NCBI GenBank assembly: GCA_964017145.1
Contig: OZ024852.1
Span: 434,001 to 498,000 of the forward strand
Source: Agrocybe praecox
Lineage: Eukaryota; Basidiomycota; Agaricomycetes; Agaricales; Agrocybaceae
Length of the DNA stretch: 64,000 nucleotides
Direction of reading: 5' to 3'
The notes below the pieces were generated by a model. The model saw only the letters and a program-made list of their open reading frames with translations. It had not been told where the DNA came from and ran no database searches. Shown in pieces: positions 40,625-51,083 of this stretch; within the stretch, counting starts at the first letter, position 1; each line of letters opens with the position of its first letter. A program made the position numbers and the translations under genes.

Positions 40625-42975
40625 TTAATTGAAGACCTGAGGGGGGAGCGCGTCAAAAATCCCGCAAAGTTGATCCCAAGCAGCTAGAGATGGCAGAACA
40701 TATGGCGTCAGAGCTCATATCCGAAAGTCGAAAGTAACTGGTAGAGCAACTCACGAGGTTGATGACTGTGCTCAATTCCTGGCACGTTCTCAGCCAACAC
40801 TATGGCCAATCCCCTGATATTTGTTTCGTAAGATACTACCCAGTCGAAACAACAACAAGATAGGCTTACAATTGAAGATGCCAGTCAATGTGACTAATAG
40901 GTTTGATTAGAATGGGCACCGGTCATCCAGACCCAAGAATGCGATACTTACCAGTGCATGATCCATGGCCCAGAGTTGTCCGTCTGGAAACGGATGGTGA
41001 CATTATCTCCCTTCTGTCCAATACTAACCACATCACGGATGACAGGATTGTTCTCGTAATTGTAGACGGTACTGTTAGCACTGCGTACGACAGCGAAATT
41101 ATGCTGCATTGAAATCGTAAGTACAAATAGTAAACATATGCAAGGTCTCCTGTTACACATACCCCATGTAAATGGATAGGATGCTGTGAAGATAAAATAT
41201 CCCAATAAGTAATTGCCGCACCTCATTAAAATAAACAACATTACCGGGCTCCCAGGTGACCCTCCCGGCATCGAAATCTCTATAACTTTATTCGGGGGTA
41301 AAGTATAGACTGATCCGTGTGGAAGGAGTTCCTGAGCGGTATGGGCGCCACTAAGGATCTGGAGAAGAACGGGTACACTAGGAGGTGTAAACGTCGCGTT
41401 ATTGACAGTGAATGCTGCGCCAGTGAATTGAATATCCAAATTGAGGTTGACGTCTGCGCCTCCGACCTTGTGGACACCGGGCACCCTAGTAGGCACGAGA
41501 GGGTGGAGGTTAGTCTCTAGCAAGGGGTTCTTGAGAGACTGTGTAGTGTTTGGATCGACATTTGGTGCTCCAACATATCTCAAAATGGCGGAATTAAGGC
41601 CTCCAGCGAAAGGATTGCTAAGGCTGGAACCGAAGGGAGCGGCATTAGGCAAAGCACGGACCCAATAATTTGATGGATGCTGGTCAGTGTTCAAGATGAA
41701 AGAATATCTTTGGCCGACAAAGATCTGAATAGAGTCAACCACGAGGGGCTGAACATTGACTCCATCCACTTCGATGATGGTCTGAAGTTTAAGCCCGGTT
41801 ACTAAAACACGATGACTACTCGCTGATAGCAGGAGAGTGCTTACCATATTATGTCCGTCGATAGAAAAAACGAAGTTGGGATCGCATGAGATAGAAATCA
41901 AGCGGAATCGATAGCGTTTTCTGGGCTGAACCTTGATCACAGACAACTGGGAAGTTGGGCCGCCAAAAAAGCGACCTAATCCATTGATCAATGTGGCGTT
42001 GAATGGAGGAACAAGTTGTTTCTCAGCAGTGGGAGCAGGAACATGGTACCTAGCGATGTGATGAAGGTCAAACGCTGACACGCATGCCGTCATTGCGCTG
42101 ACTTACCAGTCTGCGAGAGTGATGACCGTCGACTCTGAATGAATAAAGCTTAATCAGAAAGTTAAATATATGCACTCGAGCAAATATAGTTTACCGTCAT
42201 CAAAGTCGTAGCTGAAAACGGGCATAAGTTAGTGATGAATCAATGATGTTGTGGAACAGGGTTCATTTCTTACCGTGATTTGTGAGGGTCATGAGGGTCG
42301 TAGACAACCAAACCACCTCTTAAGCCGTCACAATATTGTGTGGCTATATGCGACTGCCATTAACAAACTCGTCATAGTGCGGCAAGGTAAACGTACAATA
42401 ATGCGAGTGATACCAGTAAGTACCCGCTTGATCCGGAACGGAGAACTGGTACAAAAAGGAATCGCCGGGGGAGATAGGGCATTGCGTCACTCCGACAGGA
42501 CCATCGGCCCAGCTAGTACCTTCTTGGAACAATCCGTGCCAATGCTGATAAATATGAGGCATTTAGAGATGTCGACAGCAACAGAAACAGGTTATATAAG
42601 AATCTAGAATCTCACAATGCTGGTACCAGTTAACATGGAGGTGTCAGTCAACTGGTCGACAACGTTCATACGGAAGGTATCTCCCTAAAAGTGTCGTTTA
42701 GAAATGCTTAACACAGGCATCATCTACATACCTTAGTCCCAGTGACAAGAGGTCCGGGAAAAGAGAGCGAGTTGCGAGAGCCTCCAGCAAGGACAGCACT
42801 GAGAAAATATAATCAGGACTTCGTGCACTGTACAGTAGTAGCACACGACGCACGATCGTGTAAAACCATCAGGTGCTATGGGCTTGTTGGCGATTATGAG
42901 GTTTGCAGAAGGTCCTATAGCAGCGAAAGCTTGGGTGGCATACGCCAACCCAATGAAGGAAGTAGTGAAGAACAT
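40625..42975 (-). CDS. Laccase 2 (multicopper oxidase)
   Basis: Second laccase, on the strand opposite to laccase 1. The start at 42975 ([20 protein letters not shown]) gives a signal peptide; a longer in-frame start at 43143 would bury it. Copper motifs after splicing are [44 protein letters not shown] and [12 protein letters not shown]. The residue ten after the type-1 Cys is Leu, as in laccase 1. The exon carrying CHIDWHLQL is only about 24 nt, around 40873-40896. A last intron joins [13 protein letters not shown] to [19 protein letters not shown], with the stop at 40625-40627. Intron positions around the copper motifs match those of laccase 1, supporting descent from one duplicated gene. 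Probably secreted; it oxidises phenolic substrates. No defect seen. Confidence 0.93.
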
Positions 42976-44182
42976 AGCGATGAAATCAAAGGACTTCAAG
43001 CCTGATATTGAAGTCGTAGCAAAAGCACGAGCGCTTTTATATCTGCGCGTAGACCTAAGGGGGTTTGCCACTATCGGGGTACGATGTATGTTTTCCCGTC
43101 CTGTTCGCTCGATATTACTAGAGAACTGTTTGACACTGAACATCGTTTCACGGGGAATGAAGGGTAGCTCACAAAAAACTTAATCCATTCCATAAGCCTA
43201 GTAGAATTGTGATAATATTTGTACATTAATTTAATCCAGATGAGTTGATAACGAGCAACAAATGACAACTTCATGGCTCACCTCTTCGCTGCTTGACTAC
43301 GCCCCAACTCCATTTTCACTGAGACACATCTTTCCATGACTTGTAAATCAAGTTACTGTGGCTGGATGAGTGCGCCCCCGTTGCTTTAAAATAGGTGAAC
43401 ATGTAGATTGCTACCAGAGAGAAAATAGTTTACTACGATTGAAGCACAATATGAAACACGATACGACATCGTTTGCTGAATCCAGCTGCGCGAAAAGAGA
43501 GGATCTCGATATTAAGCATGCCGCCCGGGAGAACAAAGTTATCATCACGATCCAGACTTGACTCTCTTTGACTCGACTCTTGCCGACCGGATAAGATGAA
43601 TGGACAATGAAGATGCACTAAAATTAGTTATCAGTTAAGTACTGATACATTATGAAGCAAAATAGTACCTGACACTCGCAAAATTCGTAAGCGCCCAATG
43701 CCTAACCGTAACACATATTCTGGACCCGTGCTATGGAACTGACGCGTCTCTTAGGGGGGTACGTATGTTACCCCCACAGGTCTCGATGGTTTATCTGCTA
43801 CCATAGACTCCGCAGGTCGTGGCGCCCATGCAGTAACTACATCTCTCGTAAATGACTACGCGCGAAGTCTCAAAAGTCGGCAGTGTGAATAAGAAGCGCC
43901 GCTTCTAAGGAACGTTATAAAGATCAAGGGGACGAAGAACAGGGATATTCGGTCCCTACAGTTTTGAACACTGTACTCACATTGTTACGACGACGTCATC
44001 ACGGAAGGACTACCCAAACGGCTGCTTCACGAACGCTGTTGGCGACATTGAGCAAGTCAGCCCATTGTTGCTCCAGGAGTAAATGCCTACTCACCCGTGC
44101 CGTGTGCTGAAGAACTCGCCATTGGAGGCCTGGCGGGATCCTAGCAGCATCGATGGGCATCCAAGGGTATGGCAGTAGAGTC
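42976..44182. other. Intergenic, laccase 2 promoter side
   Basis: About 1.2 kb without recognisable genes. The first 70 bp include a TATA-like element of laccase 2. Short frames at 42878-43183 and 43370-43561 look like chance. Confidence 0.4.
43034..43044 (-). promoter_or_regulatory. TATA-like element of laccase 2
   Basis: On the minus strand the sequence reads AGATATAAAAG, about 60-70 bp upstream of the laccase 2 start codon at 42975. Position and composition fit a core promoter. Confidence 0.55.
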
Positions 44183-44389
44183 TTTGGAATTCATTGCTTG
44201 AAGTATGCCTAGGTGAAAATGATGAGAGTTCCACGGTAAGCCCCTTTTCAGATATGTACTGCAGAGCAAAGATTAAGGCGGTTTAGGAGCGGTTGTTTGG
44301 CTTGTTCAAATTTTCTGTTGGAAATCGTGTACGTCTGGTGCCACTGGGCTCTGCGCGCTAAGCTTTAAGCTTTTGAGCTTTGATTGTGC
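44183..44389 (-). pseudogene. Relic copy of MYND2 promoter and first codons
   Basis: This stretch repeats 46617-46816 in the same orientation with only scattered changes; for example, both contain TCAGATATGTACTGCRGAGC and GTGCCACTGGGCTCTGCGCG. In the intact copy the segment covers the MYND2 upstream region, the start codon and the first few codons. Here the copy still begins Met-Asn-Ser-Lys-Asp on the minus strand but then runs into unrelated sequence and a stop. It is therefore a truncated duplicate, possibly a spare promoter. Confidence 0.8.
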
Positions 44390-44569
44390 CATGAGCACTG
44401 GGACCAAGTTGCGATTTTGTAGTGGCGGCCCGCCGGTGCCTTGTCATCACTGGCGTGATAAAGTTTAAAACCCCAGCGCGTCAACGGTCAGCGCGTTGAC
44501 TTACAAAGTTCTTGCTTGGCTGTTCCTTATTCTCCGAGTCTCTCCCAACACCAACACATTACGCACTTC

Positions 44570-44834
44570 AGCGAATCCCATATATCATTTTCACAAAAAG
44601 TCTCAGTTTTTACTCATGACGTCGGAAGCGCAGACCAGTGTATATGTCTGCAGTTTTAAGTGGCAAGGCCTAATTTCATGGAGTACTTGTTCCATCCAAC
44701 AGTTGCAACCTTACGAGAAGACGGCAGGCGAATTGGCAGTCAGAGACGAGAGGGGCGAAACTTGGTCCTTAATAAACACGGAAATTCTACGATTAAAGAA
44801 CTTGACCCTCTGCCAATCAGGCACACATGTATGA
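44570..44834 (+). pseudogene. Internally deleted FunK1 kinase relic
   Basis: The plus-strand frame from the ATG at 44616 reads MTSEAQTSVYVCS, matching the start of the FunK1 gene at 50449 (MTSEAQTNVYVCS). About ten codons later it switches to IQQLQPYEKTAGELAVRDER and LINTEILRLKNLTL. These match the last 60 residues of the same protein (near 47480-47350). Everything between, including the kinase domain, is missing. The roughly 45 bp before the ATG also resemble the FunK1 upstream sequence (both hold TTTTTACTCATGACGTCGG). The copy is inverted relative to its parent. It is a dead fragment unless the short protein has its own role. Confidence 0.82.
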
Positions 44835-45266
44835 GATACTCTCACTCCAGAACTTACATAACTCCAGAGAGGGTTATGCCCAAGACTCGGGAAAAACATC
44901 AACTTCCACACACGGAATCTGACGTTAGCCTCCCTCAGACGCACTTTGCTTCTCGGAACTTTATACAAGCAGCACTTTCCCTCTTAGGTCCTTTACCTGC
45001 TCAGAGGAGTCCTATCCCCTTGTTCCTTAAGAAAGCACAACCTGACCCCTTCCATCAGGGGTGAGATTCAGCTCAATGTCAACTATATGTTACGTCAGCG
45101 AAATTTCTGCAGCAGTTCTTTTTGTGCTTTCGTATTATTTTCTATTTACCACTGTGGTTATCGTCGTCGTCTTCTAAAGTTTCGGATCTCCTTACAGGTC
45201 CTTTATCGTACAAAAAAATGCTGAACTTTGACTTTGACTCTCTGATTTGGATGATCTTTAGTGGAG
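44835..45266. other. Spacer between relic and MYND2 stop
   Basis: This 0.4 kb stretch has a plus-strand frame up to 45064 without known domains. It should contain the 3' untranslated region of MYND2. Confidence 0.35.
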
Positions 45267-46632
45267 TCACCACAGAGGGTCCTGATCTGGGGCGCGATCC
45301 AGGCATATTTCGAAATTGTAATCTCCAGTACGCTTCATCCATCTATAGAATTTGAGCTTGTGTCCAATCATCTGTTCAGCGTGATGAAAAAGCGCAGGTT
45401 GGCTAGACCGCTTCCAGAAGAGACTGAAGGTCCTCTGCCTGTCGTAGACTAACATGTCTCCCGACCTTCCTTGGGAAGAAAGAGGTAGTTGAAATTTGGC
45501 AAGGAACATCTTTCCGCCGTGAGCATCAGGCGGAGGGGTGCTGGCATTGGTAGGTGTGCTCTTGTTCCTTGAATCGAGGCGATTGACTAAAGATACGAAA
45601 GGCAAGGAGGAAGGAGGAGGTGAAAGGGTGATTTTGTTCCAAGTGCCCCCTTTGGTAGATTTGCAAGAAACCTTGTGCGTGGGCCAATCGGCCTTTTGGC
45701 ATTCTATTGTCGATAATGCAATAACATGAGCACAGACTGTCGATTTGATGAAATCTCCCGTACCTTTACTACAATATGAAGCCATCATACATTGAACACA
45801 TCTACTGGCATTCTTCTTTCCACAGACATCGCATCCAGGATCCCCAAGCTTGCCCAAATCATGCATATTGAGCGGACAAAGAGGCAGAACAAACGATGGG
45901 TGGTAGCCGGATTGGACAAGCAAGTTATGTGCACTCTTCACAAGTTTCTGGTCAATCTTTTTGCCATTCCTGCTGAAGAGCTTCAGGAGAGTACGGCGCT
46001 CAAGGTCACTTATTGTCGATATTGCGATTTGTCCTTTGCCAACCACTTCTTCTTTCAATTTATCCATGGATTCAGTGGCGGTAGGAGTAAGCTCCTTATA
46101 GAAGAAAAAAAAAAGAGGGACGTCGGGTTTGACTTGATACGTGTTCAGGATCTTTCATTGAATAAAAATGAGTTTGCGCCGAGCTCCGAATAATGTCATC
46201 AACGCAGAAACCAACCTTTATATAAACGGCCCATTTGTCCTCCGCGTCCCTAAAAAGCATTTGTTCAATCGCCATGTCGCAGGCATATGCTATGCTCAAA
46301 ATGCTTTGCCGCATTTCTTTGAAGATATCTGTCTTCGAGGACAAGCTCCCCTTCTTAGGTTCGTGCATATCTCCAGTGAATAACTCTGTCAGATTTCCTC
46401 GCTGTGAAGATTCGTATAGCGTTTTATTCTTTGGAGATGACCATCTCGACAACTCTGCTGGGTTCACCACTGAATTCTCGAGAATGTCCGGTATCTCTTG
46501 AGCAGTATCCAGAGCTTGACCGAGCCGCTTATTCAACTGTTCCGCCGTCATTTTGTTGTCCTCCGGTAAAACGACCCCCATTGAAGCAAGGAGAATGAGC
46601 AGATCGTCCCTTGAGATGTCTTTGGAACTCAT
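45267..46632 (-). CDS. MYND-type zinc finger protein 2 (paralog of MYND1)
   Basis: The start at 46632 gives MSSKDISRDDLLILLASMGV, aligned with the start of MYND1. The N-terminal domain (LTELFTGDMHEPKKGSLSSK; FKEMRQSILSIAYACD) is followed by an intron with donor GTTGGT, then VKPDVPLFFFFYKELTPTAT. The MYND finger reads CDVCGKKNASRCVQC and YCS...ECQKADWPTHKVSC, with ligands complete and an intron at the same position as in MYND1. The C-terminal domain (MFLAKFQLPL, MLVYDRQRTFSLFWKR, LKFYRWMKRTGDYNFEICLD) ends QDPLW, identical to the end of MYND1. Predicted to act through protein-protein contacts; no enzymatic domain is visible. Its promoter and first codons are duplicated at 44183-44389. The gene neighbours laccase 2, as MYND1 neighbours laccase 1. 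Confidence 0.82.
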
Positions 46633-46816
46633 TGCTTGAAGTATGTCTAGGTGAAAATGATGAGAGTTCCACGGTAAGCCCCTTTTCAGATATGTACTGC
46701 GGAGCAAAGATTAGGAGCGGTTGTTTGGCTCGTTCGAATTATCTGCTGGAAATCGTGTACGTCTGGTGCCACTGGGCTCTGCGCGCTAAGCTTTAAGCTT
46801 TAAAGCTTCGATTGTG
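46617..46816. repeat. Source copy of the dispersed MYND2 5' repeat
   Basis: This roughly 200 bp covers the first codons and upstream region of MYND2 and recurs at 44183-44389 in direct orientation. Similarity stops abruptly at both ends, after a run of AAGCTT-like repeats on the right side. Confidence 0.8.
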
Positions 46817-47306
46817 GGTCTTCAATCTAATTTACTTTCCGATAGAGCGGAGTTGATCGTATTTAGGTCTCCGACTCGATGTATGGTCTCCGCGAGTCAA
46901 TGCCTGTCGCTTTTCTTTATCTTTTGTCTGACGTCCTGCCTTCTCTTCTGCCATTTAATGGTATTCTCGTGCACACGTCAACAGCATCACCACACCTTAT
47001 GATCGCAGAAGGGATCATAATTAAGGGAGAAGTATAGCTGCGAACTTGGACAAGAAAGAAGCTCGGGACCCCCAGGACTAAGCGGGAAGGAGCGAACGTC
47101 GCAAGTGACGACTCATGCCAAATTGAAAACCGACGAAGCCGACTGTGCCTCGTTTGTCTCGAGTCTGAGGGAGGGTATCTCCTACACGTTGGAGCAGTCC
47201 GGGATGCAGCTGGATGGCGTAGCTGGGCTTGCACGGTGGCGGTAGTGGTCAAAGGATCGACTATGGACGCGTCGCACTGTCACGAACTGATCTAATCTAA
47301 TCTACA
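46817..47306. other. Intergenic between MYND2 promoter and FunK1 stop
   Basis: A 111-codon minus-strand frame (46917-47252), rich in Arg, Ser and Thr, has no recognisable domain and is likely spurious. No other feature is seen. Confidence 0.35.
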
Positions 47307-50300
47307 CTAGTACGGTAGTCGGTCAGACTGCACTGCCACAACGTGTGCCCGAGGCCCCGATTGGTAGAGGGTCAAGTTCTTTAATCGTAGAATTTCCGTG
47401 TTGATCAACGACCGAGTTTCATCCCTCTCGTCTCTGACTGCCAATTCGACTGCCGTCTTCTCGTAAGGTTGCAACTGTTGAATGGCGTCTTCTAATGCCT
47501 TCTTGAAACCAGGAATAATGAAATCGCGAGAGAGACGGCGTTCCAATTCTTTAGAAAGTGCAAATGACAGAATTTTCCACCAGGAACGGATGAGGGGTTG
47601 GAGTGGCCGGAAATACGGACTGAATAATGGAAGTAGATGCGTTTCTACGACCGACGGATTATCGAACAAATGCTTTTTGGTCTGGTATATCTTCGCCGGG
47701 GTGTCCTCAAAAAGGAGGGAGGTGGATTTTACGATCTTCCACAACTCCTCCCGTTTTTCGTCAGAAATGTCTCCGTCTGCATAAAGAGAATATTCCTCCC
47801 GCCGTTCACCGCCAGGCCCTTCGCAGGTAATGCATAGAAACACAAAATTCCAGAATACTGACTCCATGTCGTGCACAGCTTTATGAGGCGTAGGATTAGG
47901 ACCGAGTAGCTCGTCGCTCATAAACGCTTTTGTCCCCTACAAACAATATTAGCGTCTGGTGTCCAGTAGTGAAGTACACAAAGGAGACTCGTACCCTTGG
48001 AGAATGAATTGGGGTGGTAGAATTGTCTACAATAAAGTAGTAAATATGAAGCCCTGTCTCATTGTGGATTAGACCTACCTTGCTATCTATGAGTATGCCC
48101 GTACTTTCGGTGGTGATTGGTGTAGTAGTAGGGGTGTTGGTTTTCTGAAAATAACAGATGATGCCGAGCAGCACGATTATCCAGTGCTAATTCAGACAAG
48201 CAGAGTAACACACCGAAGCTATGTGAGCGGGAGGCGCAGCGGGACCCAAATGATCGAGTAGCTCCAAAAGCTCAATCGATGCATGATGCCTTGCGTAGCA
48301 GGCGCTATCAAAAAGGCCATTCGATGCATAATGCCTTGCGTAGCAGGCGCTATTAAAAATGCCATTCACTTCGGAGAAATGGGAATGAATTACGACACCG
48401 GATCAAGTATCAAGCGTCTACGAGACTCTTTGAAGAAAATGAGAAGGTCGTGCAGAGTACACGAATACTCTGATTCAGGCGAATCAGATAATTCGGGGCC
48501 GTTATCCATCATTTCACTCGATTCGTCAAGTAACCCATGTGGCTTGGGTGATTTAGAAATTCTAGAAAGTACGTCTTCAATGGTTTGTGGTACGTAGTCC
48601 TCGTCGACTTTCGCGTGGTCCAGGTCGATAAGCCTTCCTCTTCCAGTTTTATGATCAATAACGATATTACCGGTGCTTATGTCCCCATGACAAACACCAT
48701 GATTGTACAGAAATTCATAATCTGTCAATCAGAGTATCGATTTAATTAGAACAGATACAACAAAAATACTGGCTTACCTTCGATTGCTCCCAGAAAAATA
48801 GTGAGTAATTCAGGCAAATCTGCGAAGGATGTAAGGGGCCAGCCAATTATTGGAAGGACCATTCGATACTGGCAACGGGCGGTTGTTGGCATGGTTTCGG
48901 GCCAGATATCATCCTCGCGCCGCTCCCTCATCCACTTTATTTGGCTTCGCAAAGGTCTGTTGACGAGCGGCTCGTTTATGGGCAAACATTCGATGCCTTT
49001 CCGGAAATTTGACAGTGTTTGATCCAGGTTGATCGTAGTGCAGGAGCACCTTTTGTTGCAGGTATTCAGCTCCGTACGCCTGCTCGTAGATTTCGTGCTC
49101 TGCTTTGAATTCGGGGCCACAAGGGCGCCAGATTTGCTTGATAACAACTGGCTCTGCCTGATAAAATGGTTAAACAACAGGAAGAAACTCGTCAAAGATA
49201 TGATGAAGAACCTGTTCAGGCGATATGCTATCGTTGACGCAGACAGCCAGCCAGACCACAGTTGCTCTGCCGCACATGATTTCTGAACGCGCAGTGCTCA
49301 ACGCCTTGATGGTCCTGAAAATCGAGCCGTTGATATTGATTTCCCATTGCAGTTTATCCTGTTTGTCGGGCAATTGTTCTGGACCCAGCTCATAGGTATA
49401 CATAGGCATCCCGCTCTTTGAGATGATCTTCATTGTACTGTCCCAGCCCAGTTCCCATGGAGTCATCAGCGCAAGACTCGAAAGTACTCGGATAAAGTCC
49501 TCGGGACACTATCGATAAATGTCAGTCGTTTGGATACGTACAATCAGATGAACATTGTTACCTCATGAATATTGAATGGGTCGGATGTGCCTAATACCCC
49601 TGAGCGATCACAATACCACAACGATAGCTTATTATTCAATAAAAGCATTCCGAACACAAATCTCCGGTCCAGTTGTACCTGCAATGTCTGTCGCATTTGG
49701 TCCAGGATTTCGGTGACTGCTTTCTTCTTTCTGGTCTCATCTGGTGCTACAACGAGCGCAGCGATTGTGATTTCCCGCAAGAGAAACGACGCGCTGAGCT
49801 GAGTAACCGTAATAACAGTATCAGTTTGAGATGCAACGCCACACCGAGCGTCGTCGTACCTCTAACTCAGTGATAGCTTCAGATGAATCATCTTCAGCGT
49901 CGTCCTAAAGCAAATGTCAGGACTAGAAATGCAAGCAGAACTTTTACTTACAGACATCGCTGCTCCACGTTAGGTTTTCCTTGCTTCCTTACACGAGCGA
50001 AAATCCTGCAGCAAGTCGTTCACATAGAGTAAATTCTGCAAAGGTGAAGGAAACCTTACCGTTACAATATTTTCCACTTCGCGTTCCGATGCCTTTTCCA
50101 AACGCAAGTAATTTAGACACGGCTCAGCACCCATCGGACTGAACCAAACGCCTTGCACGCATCTTTCCTGTGTGTTATTCAAGTTTTTGACGTCTTCATC
50201 ATGGCACACCGCATTACATATATTTGCTATGGAGCCGTGGCAGAGTTCTTGCTGCCTTTTCCGTTTTCGACTGCTTGCTAAGTCATGCCACGAAGGAAAA

Positions 50301-50449
50301 CCTTCCAGAGTCGCCTCTTTGTTGTAAAAACCTTGCTGGACTAGACGAGCCAAAACACTAGCGGTAGAGATTTTGGAGGTGCCAAGTAAATAGTCCATGA
50401 AATCCTTGGAACTGCAGACATATACATTGGTCTGCGCTTCCGACGTCAT
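47307..50449 (-). CDS. FunK1-type fungal protein kinase
   Basis: Member of the fungal-specific FunK1 kinase family, greatly expanded in basidiomycetes. The start at 50449 is MTSEAQTNVYVCSSKDFMDY. A long N-terminal region follows (ITIALVVAPDETRK-like; FVFGMLLLNNKLSLWYCDRS; MTPWELGWDSTMKI), typical of the family. Kinase elements are VVIKQIWRP (candidate Lys), HGDISTGNIVID (catalytic loop, HGD for HRD) and LIDLDHAK (DLD for DFG). The C-terminal lobe begins RGTKAFMSDELLG. Between the DLD and the FMS block lies an insertion of over 100 residues with a 15-residue tandem repeat. Splicing by eye keeps the frame open throughout, so the gene looks intact. It ends AVQSDRLPY. Target proteins are unknown. 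A deleted copy lies at 44570-44834. Confidence 0.83.
48276..48365 (-). repeat. 45-bp tandem repeat, two units, in the FunK1 coding region
   Basis: Units 48276-48320 and 48321-48365 differ at 3 of 45 positions. They encode NG(I/L)F(N/D)SACYARH(Y/H)AS twice in frame. The length is a multiple of three, consistent with selection on the reading frame. Confidence 0.9.
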
Positions 50450-51083
50450 GAGTAAAAACCTGAGGTTTTTTGTGCAAATAAATCTTAAACTTCACTTCAG
50501 CGCTTAGACATGATATAGAAATTCCACTAAAGTGCAAAGGGGATTACTTACTGAGTTCTGAAATTATGTATTGCAGCCTAGTTGGCAAGGCACGTATGTA
50601 ATGTGTTGGGAGAGACTGGAGACTCAACAGAGACTGCATTCCAATGAAATTCAAGGCTAGACCTAAACTTTTTTTTTTTTTTGAAACATGCCCACGTGCT
50701 TGAGCAGGCTCGAGCAAGGCCTAGCAAGGCTCAGAGTCAATATTGGCTCATACGTATGGCGATACTTGATCGACGTGTCGAAAGCCTTACGCTTGCGCGC
50801 AGGTTCGAGATCGTCCAAGTGAAGGTTATCGTCAAGCATGCAAAGAAGTAACAGAGACAGATGGCTGATAAAGGGAGAGTCAACTTTACCCCGGCTGCCG
50901 GCAAGGAAGTGTACATGTAGGTCAATGGCCAATGGTGGTTAAGATATTTTTGGGTTTGTTCAAAAGGAGTTATTCAGTATGTATACAAACCAATAGTAAT
51001 GGGAATTACAATGCAAGTAGGAATACATGTCATGTGTTAATAAATATTGTAATAATAATAAAGCGAAAATTGGGAATCACAGT
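50450..51083. other. Intergenic between Artemis-like stop and FunK1 start
   Basis: About 0.63 kb. It contains the FunK1 upstream region, a T14 run at 50669-50682 and a small minus-strand frame (50663-50932) without known domain. The A/T run is not flanked by a recognisable retroelement. Confidence 0.4.

Noticed and set aside
40625..42975. Laccase 2 as a pseudogene, because its frame appeared interrupted at MHW and near HSHY.
   Set aside because: Both interruptions are introns with GT-AG ends; splicing restores the complete copper-binding motifs.
46917..47252. 111-codon minus-strand frame rich in Arg, Ser and Thr.
   Set aside because: No domain, no promoter or splice evidence; fits a chance frame between MYND2 and FunK1.
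50669..50682. T14 run suggestive of a retrotransposed poly(A) tail.
   Set aside because: No target-site duplication or retroelement sequence next to it; simple homopolymer is enough.
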